A stretch of DNA of 64,000 nt from Lingula anatina. Its lineage: Eukaryota; Brachiopoda; Lingulata; Lingulida; Lingulidae. Made by a program: the position numbers and the translations under genes. Below the pieces are notes generated by a model, which was not told the origin of the DNA, did not search any database, and saw only the letters and a list, made by a program, of their open reading frames with translations. Below, in pieces: positions 25,801-35,100 of this stretch. The number at the start of each line of letters is the position of its first letter. Position 1 is the first letter of the stretch. Where the stretch lies: assembly GCF_001039355.2 (NCBI RefSeq), contig NW_019775446.1:189835-253834 (forward strand), in the 5' to 3' direction.

Positions 25801-26687
25801 AATATTGGCTAAATACTTTTGGGTGATTCCAAAGAAAAATTAATGAAAACAAAAACTGAATGTCGAAAAAATACCAAATTAAATTTTGCAAGTTGCTATT
25901 TTCTTGCAGCCTCATATACAGGAATAGATCTATGCTTTAGAAATTTATCATATGAATGAAGCCTATAATTTGAATGAAAATTGGCTCAAGAATGAGAAGG
26001 TGGCAAAGGCCGGGTGTAGTCTTATTATTTTTATATCATTGTGTTAACTTCAACAAGAGCTCCATTTGGTTTTTATTTACAAGTAGGGAAACAGCTCAGT
26101 TTGATCAGAAAAAAATTGTAATATTATTTTCTTATTTCACCAGGTGAGAAACCTTTTGCATGCAATTACTGTGGCAGACGGTTTTCTCTAAAGCACTCCA
26201 TGATGAGACACAGGAAAACCCATCAAATTGAAGAGGATCAAAATGAAGAACAGGGAGGCCAAGCTGCAGAGACTGCTGACCAGGTGAGTTACACACTAAT
26301 TCCTGATTCATTATGAAAAAAAATGTTCCCAAAATATCTTTGTCATAGCAGTTTCAATTATTTTCACATCCACCTCAGACCAAATATATACAAGATTCTT
26401 AATCCTAGAATAATCCTAAAGACCAATTCAAATTTTGCACATCTATGAATTTTTTATTACTTGTGTGCCATTTTGTTGTTTTAACTCTTATAATCTGTGC
26501 ATTCTAGCCATGTTCCTATGCAGAAAACCAATCAGATTGTTCCGATAGCGGTGGGGACGAGAGCATGGATGATAATTCTGTACTTCTACAGAATCTCCTT
26601 GGAGTGGAGCAGACGGCCATAGAGCAATTGCTAACATCTGCAGATGATGCAGCAAAAATGCTGGGGGTCAACAATGGCAAGAATTAA
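223..26687 (+). CDS. RREB1: Ras-responsive element-binding protein 1 orthologue (multi-C2H2 zinc finger transcription factor)
   Basis: Nuclear DNA-binding regulator, related to vertebrate RREB1 and fly hindsight/pebbled, which act downstream of Ras/MAPK and other signals. Coding exons: 223-1689, 5506-5719, 10589-12004, 13105-15229, 20856-21036, 21530-22446, 22655-22767, 23101-23350, 24217-24390, 25104-25757, 26144-26283, 26508-26687. All junctions are GT-AG with matching phase. I count 19 zinc fingers. Family landmarks are [14 protein letters not shown] in finger 2, the finger pair CGVCRKIF / CKTCNLVF followed by [11 protein letters not shown], the finger pair with [22 protein letters not shown] followed by a TGQKPF linker, and the last pair [14 protein letters not shown] / [14 protein letters not shown]. 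These match human RREB1 in order. Summed exons give 7831 nt, one base more than a multiple of three, which agrees with a one-base break at 11677-11681. Corrected length is about 2609 aa, against roughly 1700 in vertebrates; the extra length is mostly disordered Lys/Ser-rich sequence. The 5' end is uncertain. Confidence 0.93.
1725..1955 (+). repeat. Dispersed direct repeat, copy A
   Basis: Aligns with 8270-8512 over about 220 bp with only scattered differences. Shared blocks include GGTAGCAACAAAATTAAAAA, AAAATTATGTATTTGAAAGT and TTTTTGCCCATTGAAAAGA. Copy A starts 35 bp after the splice donor at 1690. Confidence 0.8.
4215..4325. repeat. (CA)n microsatellite with CACG interruptions
   Basis: Alternating CA/CG dinucleotides for about 110 bp. 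Both strands show low-complexity open frames (Cys-Val on one, His-Thr on the other) that are not genes. Confidence 0.95.
5506..5719 (+). CDS. RREB1: RREB1 exon 2, zinc fingers 1 and 2
   Basis: Encodes CPVC...HIRQTH and CLVC...HVLVH. The exon ends in the first base of the Gly codon of the HSGERP linker (phase 1). The next exon at 10589 completes it with GT GAA CGA CCT (GERP), which fixes the join. Confidence 0.92.
5951..6368. mobile_element. MITE-like element with about 30-bp terminal inverted repeats
   Basis: The left end reads AGGCTGTTAGGGTG then TTCACAATGAAACTA. The reverse complement of the right end reads AGCTGTTAGGTTG then ATTCACAATGAAACTA. TAGCT occurs on both sides (5946-5950 and 6369-6373), consistent with a 5-bp target duplication. 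It has no coding capacity. Confidence 0.75.
7780..8030 (+). mobile_element. Probable 3' tail of an RTE-like LINE or derived SINE
   Basis: The block CCTGAAAATTTTATCAAAAT, then a stretch encoding 'TTTTTGAGTTA', then ACAGACAGACAAAA and CCTCCTTGGTGGAGGTAAT resembles the 3' end shared by RTE-type retroposons in many animal genomes. This rests on remembered resemblance, not a search. Confidence 0.45.
8270..8512 (+). repeat. Dispersed direct repeat, copy B
   Basis: Partner of 1725-1955 in the same orientation, 6.5 kb downstream in the same gene. Confidence 0.8.
9355..9601. mobile_element. Near-palindromic MITE family, copy 1
   Basis: The left half reads ATTCCCACAGATATTTGGATCG then CTCCCTGGGGAGTCTCAC. 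The reverse complement of the right half reads CTCCCTGGGGAGAGTCTCAC. The two halves pair over most of their length, including TTAAATGTCTGTCAGGC against its complement. The same family occurs at 24831-25042 and 60575-60788. Confidence 0.8.
10303..10352. repeat. (ATTT)n microsatellite
   Basis: About twelve tetranucleotide units in RREB1 intron 2, upstream of the acceptor at 10588. Confidence 0.95.
10589..12004 (+). CDS. RREB1: RREB1 exon 3, zinc finger 3 and Lys-rich linker, with a one-base frame break
   Basis: Begins with finger 3 ([14 protein letters not shown]) and continues into a Lys/Ser/Thr-rich linker. The entering frame stops at TAA 11692-11694. From about 11669 a second frame (shifted by one) is open and runs in phase 0 into the donor GTAAGT at 12005. 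The next exon at 13105 starts in phase 0. The overlap holds an A5 run (11677-11681); one A fewer would give a continuous frame. The simplest view is a homopolymer error or polymorphism. No intron with fitting GT-AG sites is apparent at that point. Confidence 0.88.
12005..13104 (+). other. RREB1 intron 3
   Basis: About 1.1 kb of AT-rich sequence. The donor is GTAAGT and the acceptor is TTTTTCACTGCAG. I recognise nothing else in it. Confidence 0.7.
13105..15229 (+). CDS. RREB1: RREB1 exon 4, zinc fingers 4-7, acidic and proline-rich linker, first half of finger 8
   Basis: Fingers CGVC..HLESH, CKTC..HKRMVH, CNVC..HNQTH and CTQC..HELKH are followed by a long Asp/Glu/Ser/Asn-rich stretch and then a Pro-rich stretch (about 14740-15110). 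The last residues, CGQC then [11 protein letters not shown], are the front half of a finger. The exon stops after one base (T) of a Tyr codon. Joining to 20856 gives Y-H-V-T-K-S-H, which supplies both zinc-binding His residues, so the splice is well supported. Confidence 0.93.
15580..15810. repeat. (TCA)n/(TTA)n trinucleotide arrays
   Basis: Three blocks of TCA/TTA units separated by unique sequence. Poly-Ile and poly-Met open frames over them are artefacts. Confidence 0.9.
17030..17730 (+). repeat. Irregular array of CCTCTCCCC-containing units
   Basis: CCTCTCCCCAAG or CCTCTCCCCAGA recurs near 17022, 17163, 17438, 17542 and 17678. Each copy is followed by a similar short block (AGT..., then ATCATC/CATCATC). 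It looks like a degenerate tandem repeat of variable period. Confidence 0.6.
19887..20031 (+). CDS. Candidate alternative first coding exon of a short RREB1 isoform
   Basis: An ATG at 19887 opens 48 codons ([16 protein letters not shown]..., then a run of five Pro followed by LYMPY). It ends in phase 1 at a strong donor GTAAGT (20032). That phase matches the acceptor at 20855, giving Asn-His-Val-Thr at the junction. Such an isoform would lack fingers 1-7 and break finger 8, keeping fingers 9-19. Phase agreement occurs by chance one time in three, so support is modest. Confidence 0.35.
20044..20095 (+). repeat. (CT)n microsatellite
   Basis: About 26 CT units starting 12 bp after the donor at 20032. 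A (GA)n tract at 20292-20327 is complementary to it. Confidence 0.95.
20292..20327 (+). repeat. (GA)n microsatellite
   Basis: About 17 GA units, about 200 bp from the complementary (CT)n tract. Confidence 0.95.
20856..21036 (+). CDS. RREB1: RREB1 exon 5, end of finger 8, finger 9, most of finger 10
   Basis: Encodes HVTKSH, CKIC...HLRSH with a SGERPY linker, and CLIC...ERHI. Finger 10 is completed by the next exon as R-N-K-H (AG at 21036 plus A at 21530). Confidence 0.92.
21186..21244. repeat. (TTTA)n microsatellite
   Basis: About fourteen TTTA units in the intron downstream of the exon ending at 21036. Confidence 0.95.
21530..22446 (+). CDS. RREB1: RREB1 exon 6, fingers 11-12 and Pro/Ser-rich linker
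   Basis: The segment [26 protein letters not shown] and then CSLC...HLQNVH matches the vertebrate order (KDIEKNIEY, DAFCAPDTVCRLCG). Finger 11 is unusual: the position of the last His is taken by Cys (HLRTSSC), a C2HC variant. The exon ends in phase 1 at GTAAAG. Confidence 0.92.
22655..22767 (+). CDS. RREB1: RREB1 exon 7, acidic linker
   Basis: Short Ser/Glu-rich exon ([17 protein letters not shown]...). Phase 1 acceptor, phase 0 donor GTGATT. A long (GT)n tract begins about 24 bp into the following intron. Confidence 0.85.
22793..22838 (+). repeat. (GT)n microsatellite
   Basis: More than 15 GT units, followed by imperfect GT/CT sequence to about 22912. It lies just after the donor at 22768. 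Confidence 0.95.
23101..23350 (+). CDS. RREB1: RREB1 exon 8, finger 13
   Basis: Contains [20 protein letters not shown], one of the best conserved parts of the family. It ends inside the Gly codon of the H-T-G linker (phase 1). Confidence 0.93.
24217..24390 (+). CDS. RREB1: RREB1 exon 9, finger 14 and half of finger 15
   Basis: [20 protein letters not shown] then ERHLLRKHG, followed by [14 protein letters not shown]. Finger 15 is completed at 25104 ([11 protein letters not shown]). Confidence 0.93.
24391..25103 (+). other. RREB1 intron 9
   Basis: AT-rich. It holds palindromic MITE copy 2 (24831-25042), which ends about 60 bp before the acceptor at 25103. Confidence 0.6.
24831..25042. mobile_element. 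Near-palindromic MITE family, copy 2
   Basis: The left end is CCCATTTCCATAGAT; the right end, reverse complemented, is GGCTCTATTCCCATAGAT. Internal arms pair through ACTCCCTGGGGGTTCACGCT and its partner. TAACAC flanks both ends (24825-24830 and 25043-25048), a possible 6-bp target duplication. Confidence 0.85.
25104..25757 (+). CDS. RREB1: RREB1 exon 10, end of finger 15, fingers 16-18
   Basis: CSKC..HIREKH, CYLHQC..HIHSSH (a C-x4-C variant) and [20 protein letters not shown], which closely matches the vertebrate penultimate finger. It ends in the H-T-G linker Gly codon (phase 1). Confidence 0.93.
26144..26687 (+). CDS. RREB1: RREB1 exons 11-12, finger 19 and C-terminus
   Basis: Exon 11 (26144-26283) has [20 protein letters not shown]. 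Exon 12 (26508-26687) encodes an acidic tail ending [17 protein letters not shown], then TAA. Both joins keep phase. Confidence 0.92.
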
Positions 26688-27722
26688 TATAAAAAAACAG
26701 CCATTTAGAAAATCATTAGTGCCATTTGATAGAAAAATAGTTTGTTTTACTTCTGATGAAAACTTAGCATGTCAGCGTCTGATGATGATGCGGGGGAAAT
26801 ATTGAAGTTGAAGCTAGTATTGGACAGTTTTCCATGATCTCCAAGTATTTAAGTTAATATGCATGTTTATTTGTATTTCAACGTTGACCAAACATGCTAA
26901 CAGTGCTGGCCATTTCAAAATACGTCTTGGCAAAAGAGTCAAGTTTTAGATTCACACAGATGTGGGACATGTCTTTTACACTTTCAAGAACCATGCTTGT
27001 AGTAATGAAAATCCCTTGTATCCAAAGGAATATAAGGTCGAATAATTCATTTAAGAAATTGGGGGAAAAAGAAAAATTAAAGATCGAAATTTACAAAAAA
27101 AGGCATATTTAAAATGCTTACATATAATTCTAAAAGGAAAGTGATGGTAAATTAGTTTTTTTTTTTTTTCATAATTTACACTAGATCATTAGATCTGTCA
27201 TTTTGGCTTTGTTCTTTTTATTGCACGAAATAAGAGAAATGTTTGAAAAATGGTTTGAAGGTACTGTGTAGAGTTATTTATATTGTTTTTGTGGTTCTTT
27301 CAGAAATGCTCAATACATAAATGTCACAGTTTTTCATATTATAAACCCAGGTTTGATCAAGTAAAAATGTTAACAAGTTCACAAGTTGTCTGCTGCTAAC
27401 TATGGCGCAAGCAGTACAGCTGTTTCGATTTTCTCTGACAAATCATTTCATTTGCTTTTCAAGTAAAGTGTTAAGATTTATATTTTGCTCTTCATTAGGA
27501 GGTAAAAGTATCAGATACTGATGATGCCAGTGCTGATATTAAGTAATAGTAATTGTTTCATCATTTAAGAGGTAAAAGTGTGCAATTTTATACTCATCTC
27601 TGTAGCACAGGTGATTCTTTGTACATTAATAATTACCACTGGATTCTTTTGTAGCTTAGTATTATGCTAAACTTAGGTAGTTTCTTTGCCATTTCTTTGC
27701 AAAAAAAAAACATGCTTTATTC

Positions 27723-27728
27723 AATAAA
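27723..27728 (+). terminator. Candidate poly(A) signal of RREB1
   Basis: AATAAA about 1.0 kb after the stop codon. Confidence 0.35.
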
Positions 27729-29134
27729 AAAAAAGTACCTCAAATTGACATGACCTGTTATGTGTGAAGTACATGGGCAAAATTATAGTTACTTGTTTTT
27801 TGCCAGGGAAAATATATTTTTTTTTATGTAGAATAATGCTTACTACACAAAGTACACTTTGCACTTTGGTATTCAGCTGTTTGACAAGTTGCCTCAGTGC
27901 TTTTTGCCGAAGTTTACTGGATATATGTAAATGATTGGCCTTTGGCTGATACAAAAAGTAGATAAGACACTACGCAACAGCTTCTTCCTTCCAGCTAGCA
28001 TGAACTAATTCAAAATCTGTTAAGGTTTAGTTACAATGAGTTACTGTTTAAGAACTTGTCCTGAAATATTCATTTCAAATAGATTATTGAACTATTAAAA
28101 ATCAATGATAATTTGTAAATGAAAAATCAGCTGTATTATATAAGTATTGCGCTTTTGATTTAACGAAAAATGTTCTTTGATATTTTGTCAAGTTTTGTTC
28201 CACACTAGTTGTTCATATAGTATAGTAAACAGTACAAGGGCCTTATCAAATAACAAGATATTATGCCATCCTACTGCTCAATTAATGGGGGATTGGTCCA
28301 GTTCGGTACTGTTTATTATAGCCCACACAAAGTTAGCCATGATAGCTAAGGGAAGACTTATTCCCATATTAATATACTACATACATATTTTGTAAAATTA
28401 ATTTACATGTAACATGTGCATGAGTTAGTGATTGACCTCCAAGAACTGGATATATTAGAAGACAGTTATTTGCATGGCCGTTTACTCTTTCAACTACCAT
28501 TTTCTTTGATATTGGTCACCACATGACTCACGCAGTAATAGTCTAGAAAGTCGAACAGCAGGACAACAGGTTTGTAGTCTAACATGGAATAAAGTTTGTC
28601 TTTGTAAATGGATATTAGAAAATCTTTTTGTTCTTGGGCTTCCAGCAGAGAAATACTTACATTTGATTCTAGATTTCAATCTATAATTCGTGGGTCTCAG
28701 CAGTAATCGTGCCCACAGGTTGAGTTCTCCATATTCTTAATGTTGCAAGAAACTAATTTCCAATTTGTATTTTTCTGAGATTCAGGAGACGGTCATCAGT
28801 TTACATGGAGAAATATTTATTTACATATATTTTGCATGACAAGTACTTGTGATACAATTTTAAGTATTTCTTTAAATAAGACTTGGGATTTCACATAAAT
28901 AATGAAAAAGAAAATAAAACTTGTGATTTCACATTTAAATAATGAAAAAAAGTAACTGGTATAACTCATTCCCTCCAAATTCACTACAGGTCTATTGCAG
29001 CTTTCTCCTTAACGATGTTATCACTGACCACAGACCCTGCGACTTCTCTGTTGCTGCCTTGTTCTCAACGTCATCCACAAGGTCACCCTCCCCCTGAATC
29101 TCAAATCCATTACAAAGCAAATCAAACAGTTTCA

Positions 29135-29140
29135 TTTATT
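29135..29140 (-). terminator. Candidate poly(A) signal of NOP9
   Basis: AATAAA on the minus strand, about 32 bp after the NOP9 stop. This would give a very short 3' UTR. Confidence 0.45.
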
Positions 29141-29171
29141 TATTCATTTTGCTGAATGTCCAGGATCCCAG

Positions 29172-32100
29172 TTAACATTTCTTTGTCTTTGATCCTTGCT
29201 CTTGTATTTTCTGCTTTCGTGAATTCTGTTTTTTCTTTTTGTCAATGGGGATTTTGATTTTATTTTTTCCTTTCTTTTTTGTCTTCTTTGAAGAATCATG
29301 GGAATCATGCAGTTCTAGACCGTGTCCTTTGTGATCATCTTTCAATTCGGAAAGCTGCAAAAAAGTAAGATTTACATTTAAAAAATAATTACTTTCTGAG
29401 TACCAATTTTGCTGGATGTTGATTAAACATGAAGAGATAAGATGTCTGCAGTTAAAACTAAAAACATACGACAATACAACTAAAACATGTTTGTACTCAC
29501 AATGAAGAAAATTGCACAGATTTTTAATGGACAGACCTGCATTTTCCCCAAACAAAGGTCACCACCTTGTTCTTCTTTGCTCTTCTTGTTTGGTACATCT
29601 TGAAACCAAATGACATTATTATAACAATAAAATGTGGAATGCAAGAAGAACACACAAAATGAAACAGAGGCTGTGGCACCTAAACAACAATACGATCTTA
29701 TTTTTAAAAATCTCAAAGATGACTCCTATTACATCTCTTATTATTATCTACATAAGCCTATACAATACAGATATGTCATATTTTGCAAACTATGATTCCT
29801 TGATCCTGGATCCATTTTAATGTTAATAACATGAAAAACAAGGATCAAAATAAAAAAGAACTGTTACCATGGAAACACTCACTAAGCCACAGTACTACCC
29901 ACCATCTTTATCATCCAAGAGCTCCTTGAACAACTTCCTCTTCTTAATGTTTCCAGTCTGCACTTCTTTCCATTCTCGTCTACGGTGGGCAAAGTTCTGC
30001 AGGGCACAGTTCTTGTAGATGTACTGGCCAAAGCGGTCACTTCTTAACTTGGACTCCTGCTTAATTAGCTCTTCTGCTATCAGGATTCTGTTCTTTAGGG
30101 AGGCTTGAGCCCACAGGCTGTCCAATGTACGGCTGCCGTTACGATGACAGGCTAATGCTACATAATGACCCTGAAGGCGAATAATTTTCATTTCTATATT
30201 CCAGTAATATTCAATTTGAGTATTTAAATAGGAAAAAGAAACCAAACCTAACGAGGCTCGCCAGATTAGAATGTGTAACACACAATGAGAAGTTATCAGA
30301 CTATAAGTAGTGAAAATCTACGGCTTCCCCAGCTTGCAGTCTCAGACTGATGTTGACTTATCCAAATTTTATCAATTCTGATCCAACTGGCAAAAAGTTT
30401 GTCAGTCAAACCTCAGATTTCTTTGAAAATATCAAACAGTTTCAAAACCATCAAGTTAATAGCTTTTAATACAACAATGAATTTAATTTCACGCTCTCAT
30501 CTTGATCTCACCTTGAGCCTTCCGTACAGAACATCTTGGCTCTTCTCTCCTATCGTTGGACTGTGAAGGAACGCTTCCACAATATGGCTGCCAGAGGCGT
30601 TACAGGCCAACACTTGCAGCTCTGTTGGTTTGAGGTCGAGAAAACTGGAGACAAGGAGGCGTGGGTTGCCGTATTTCAACAGGTGTTGTACCAGTAGTGA
30701 CCCGTGATAGTTCACTTCTGTTAACATGGGAATGGAGGTGCTAGATGACTCCTCCTTCAAGAGAGAAAAAAAATCTGTTAGAGACAATCACAGGCAACAA
30801 GACATACATCAGGTTACTTAGATTCATAGTTACTGTATCAAATTTTTCGATAAATGAATTAGTTGATTTTGCAAAAAAAAAAAAAAAAAAAATAAGGTGC
30901 AGCTTGGTAATTAATATATGAACCCTGGGGTAGTGCTAGCAAAATTTTTCGCTTAGCCAATCACCACATTTTTGTCAATTTGTTATCATAATCGTTACAA
31001 TTTGGCTAAAACATGTCATGTCAAGCCCTTTTTCTTAAGCCAATTTAAGTCAGTTTTAGCATTTGGCTAAATTGGCAAGTGTTAGCGCTACCCCAGGAAT
31101 CTGTTGGTTTCGTCTTTATCACACACCCCCTTCCCAATCCACTGTAATCCAACATCACTCTAAAGTATTTCTATTAAACCACAAATTAAATATGTCCCAC
31201 AGAACTCTGAGATAAAATATAAAAGCATCTACTTTGCCAGGAGCTTCTGTGAGAAAGAGGTCTTAATCATACAAACCTGTGGGTTGTCTTGCTCATCAGA
31301 GCCCTCTATCTTGAAGAAAACTTCATAGGTTGTGAGGGAAGTAACCAAGGACATAAACTTCATTTGTCTTTCAACAGGGCTATAGCAGTGAAATGCTTTC
31401 ATCAAGGCCTAGGTGAAGTAAAACATCGATTAATAACAAATTTACTTTTACTGAAATAAAAAGAACTGAAAATAAAGAGACATAAAAATACAGAAACTGT
31501 CTTCTTCACTCTAATGGGGTTAATCTTTTCTGGACAATTTTCAACAAACTACACTCATTTAATTTCATTCCTCAAAAATGATCAATATGCATCTTAATCA
31601 GTTTGAAAGATCAACATCAAAACAAAGGTAACATTTTTCACAAGAAAAAAGATCCAAATGGATAAAATTTGCGTAAAAAGTATTGAGTGAACTGCAGACA
31701 CATACCTTCACAAATTTGTCCTGTTTGGCCCCCAATCTGTGACATGCCTCTGCTAGCTGCACCACAACTCCACAGCAGTTGTGAGCTAAAATATTCTCCA
31801 ATTCTTTCTGTAATGCCTGGAACACCTGCTTCAACTGTAATAAACAGACAGGATTTTTGTAAGGAAAAAAGTAGGATGAAAGACCGGGTGGCTTTGGGGG
31901 TTGCTTAAAGTTGGAATGCTGTCAATAGAACATCAAATATTCCATTTAAATTGCATAAATAGAGATAAACAAATATCTTCTCACAAAATCACATATCAAA
32001 TGAAAGGTATAAGATATGCAATACGTCATCCATGCCTGTAGCCAGCCATTTTAAAGGGGAGGTTCTTTTTCTCAAAAAGTGATCCTTTTAGTTTTACTAT

Positions 32101-35100
32101 GAAACCTTTGTGTACCTAGATCATATTTTACCCAAAGCGGACCATTTTCCAACAAAAAGGTCAGTGTGTTCAAATCCCCCTAGCTAGTGGTCTGACATCC
32201 CTATAAACTCATGATAAGTTGATTAAAATTACTGAAGTATAGGATTATGTCATTCAGGGTTGGGCGTGACTATTGGCTGAGGTAGCACAGCTGAAAATAC
32301 CCACAATCCACTGGTCACCTGAGATGTGTTATGAACATTTTTGATCAGTCTCTGGACTACGAAATTCCCAACAGGATGTCCACTCCACTCAGGCAGATTG
32401 GGGAGAAAATGAGTGTCCAGCAGGCTCTGGTACTGACCCTCTGTGGACAGTTCTAGGATCTGTTCTATGAGGTGGGAACTCACTTGGCTGAGCACCATGG
32501 CACGGAATGCAGTCTTCTGAGTTGAACTGGAGGGAAAATAGAATAGCTGTGGATAAAACATGGCATGCATATTTTTTATGTCAACTAGATGGAAATAGTG
32601 CAGATAACATATGGCACAGAATGCAGTCTTCTAAGGGGGGGGGGGGAGAGAGAGAGAGAGACAGAGAGAGAGAGATGGAACCTTACCCATCTTTTTTATT
32701 TCTCATCATCAAGGACACAATCCGGTCACAATATTCTGAGCACTGTTCTGGGTGGTTTTTGTGTGACACCAACAGCACCGTCTGCACCACAGGAACCACC
32801 AGGTGATTGTGGAAATACTCTGAAAATGGGATAAGAAGAAAGATTAAAATGTTCATTTCTTTCCCATGAATTTTTTCACCAGTGAATTTTTATATCTTTT
32901 TTTCTTTGAAGATTAAAAAAACAAACAAAACCACAACACTGTAATTTCTTACTTATTCCACACATAAATAAAATGTGCCATAAAATGAAACACAGGCACT
33001 AGGCGTATTAATTATGCCCCTAGTTATGTGTGCATCAAAAGCCTCACCAATATGTAAATATTTAGTTATTCCATGCACAAAGCATTACAAGTGCAGAGGA
33101 CCTCCTCAGGACATTCCCCCCCCCCTTTCTCCAACCGCACAGCAATCAAACCATGGAAACGAGAAAGCATGCATAAAATTACACTTCTTCCAACACATGG
33201 CCTGCTATGCTTCACAGATATAAACCAGAGGATGGGTCCTTTGAGGTTGGCCAGGCTATAGCAGTGAAATGTAGCCGCACCCACTTAACTATAAAATTGC
33301 CATTTATTGCATTAATTATCTTGAAATGGAGAACAGCAAAATCTGAACTGTGTTGTTTAGAATGCACATTTCAAGACAAAATATGTTTAAGCTTGAAATA
33401 GAAAACTCTTATAAAAAAATTATATTTGTCTTTGTTGAAAACATTGAATAATAGGGAATCAAAATGCCAAGATCTGCGCTGACAAATCAGAAGAACTGCA
33501 GTAATGACACCAGATGTCTGCAACACAAAAAGTAGACGCTGACAACATTTAACATTTTACGGACAACCAACAAAATTAAGTACTTCCTTCTTTCAAGCTT
33601 CACACATATAATGTGACCATCATGCAAAAATAATTTTAGATCTGTCCAGGTCTTCACACTTGGCACATGGCCACCATGGGAGTGTGCACTCACTGCGCGC
33701 TGACTGCTATCATTGCTCTGACTGTAATATCCACGGCTTTTGGCAAGGTGATAGAATATGAAGAAGTTCGGAAACTTGTCAAAGAAGAAAAAATAAGTCA
33801 CCATGAAAAGACTGCAGAGAAAAACCAACGGAATAAGAGGAATATTCCAAGCTGGGCTTTTGGTTTGTATTTTTTGTTACTGTCATAAAGTTTTTGGTAA
33901 AAGTGAAGAGTTATCTGTTGAATTTGAAACAAAATTGGCTGATAGGAGAGAAGCTGGCTTTGAACATGAGAAATCAATCATGGAAAACCTTCAATAACGT
34001 AAGTTTTTACATGTGCTTGGACAGTTCCATGTTTTGTTTAAATTAATTAAATGTAAGGCAGAACATCAATTAAGGGTTATCACTCTTTCTTTTTCAAGGA
34101 AGTATTATAATTCATAAGTGTGATAAATTTTCCATATATTTGAATTACACATTTCTTACTGCATTAAGTGAGGTAATTACAATGATTTTGTGAGCAATTG
34201 AAATAGAACATTTTTAAAACTCATGTCGCACATGCACATAAGAGCAAACACACACTGCATTATACAGTTACAGTGTATACAACTATAATATTATATTGCC
34301 CAGGTCTAATCCACTCTGGGATAGCAACTGAGAAGTACTTAAATTACACCTTTTTGTACTGATGACCCCCTCCTCCGACCCCCCCCCCCCCCTAAGAATT
34401 TAATGTGCATAATATAGTAACAGTGTCTACATTTGCCGCATATGATAATCATATTATCATTGACCTATATAACTCAGGTGCCAATCCCCCTGGGGTACCT
34501 GCTCTAGGCCCTGGGGATAGTGGACCTGTGTTTGTGGAGGGAAGTCCCTGGGGTAGAGGTGGGAGCAGTGCAGGGAGTGGCAGTCCATGTAAAAACTTTG
34601 ACAAAGGTAAGCATTATCTACCCACACCTTTTAGTTTAATATATTCATCAGTTATGAAATAAATACTTTTTTCTTTCCTTTAGGAGGAAAATTTTAGTCT
34701 ATACATTTTATTTTTGAAGTTCAGAAAAGAAAGGAGCAATACAGATGTCCTTAACAAAAACAGTTCTAAGGTAACTTCATAACATCAAGTTGTAAAATGT
34801 ACTTAATTACAATTAATTTGCATAATTGGAATAAAATTGCACTAAGCAGTTGAACTGAACCATTTTACACATTTTAAGTTGTTTAGTACATAAATAATCC
34901 AACACATTTGTCACGGGCCTTAAACATAACGCTCAGGAATGACACAGTCCATATGAAATGCAGAGGGCAGTATCACCAAAACACCTAGACTGAAAGTTGG
35001 TAAATAAATAAATAAATAAATAAATACAATATCTATTTAAATAGGATTCTATGACTTGGTGGTAGAAACTGATGGCCAAGGCACCATTAGTGGACCCAAC

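Larger units (their letters stand above)
26688..29171. other. RREB1 3' UTR and convergent spacer to NOP9
   Basis: AT-rich, with no recognisable coding potential. RREB1 and NOP9 face each other here. The region contains the candidate RREB1 poly(A) signal at 27723-27728 and a candidate NOP9 signal (TTTATT on the plus strand) at 29135-29140. Confidence 0.6.

Noticed and set aside
29895-29903. NOP9 exon 9 ending at 29899 (donor GG|GTAGTA)
   Set aside because: It would put the next exon in a frame that stops quickly. The donor after 29903 (G|GTGGGT) keeps phase with 29598.
33803-33997. Overlapping 64-aa open frame in another phase of the nested gene
   Set aside because: The frame at 33667-33862 has the signal peptide and a donor in phase with 34478; this one joins nothing.
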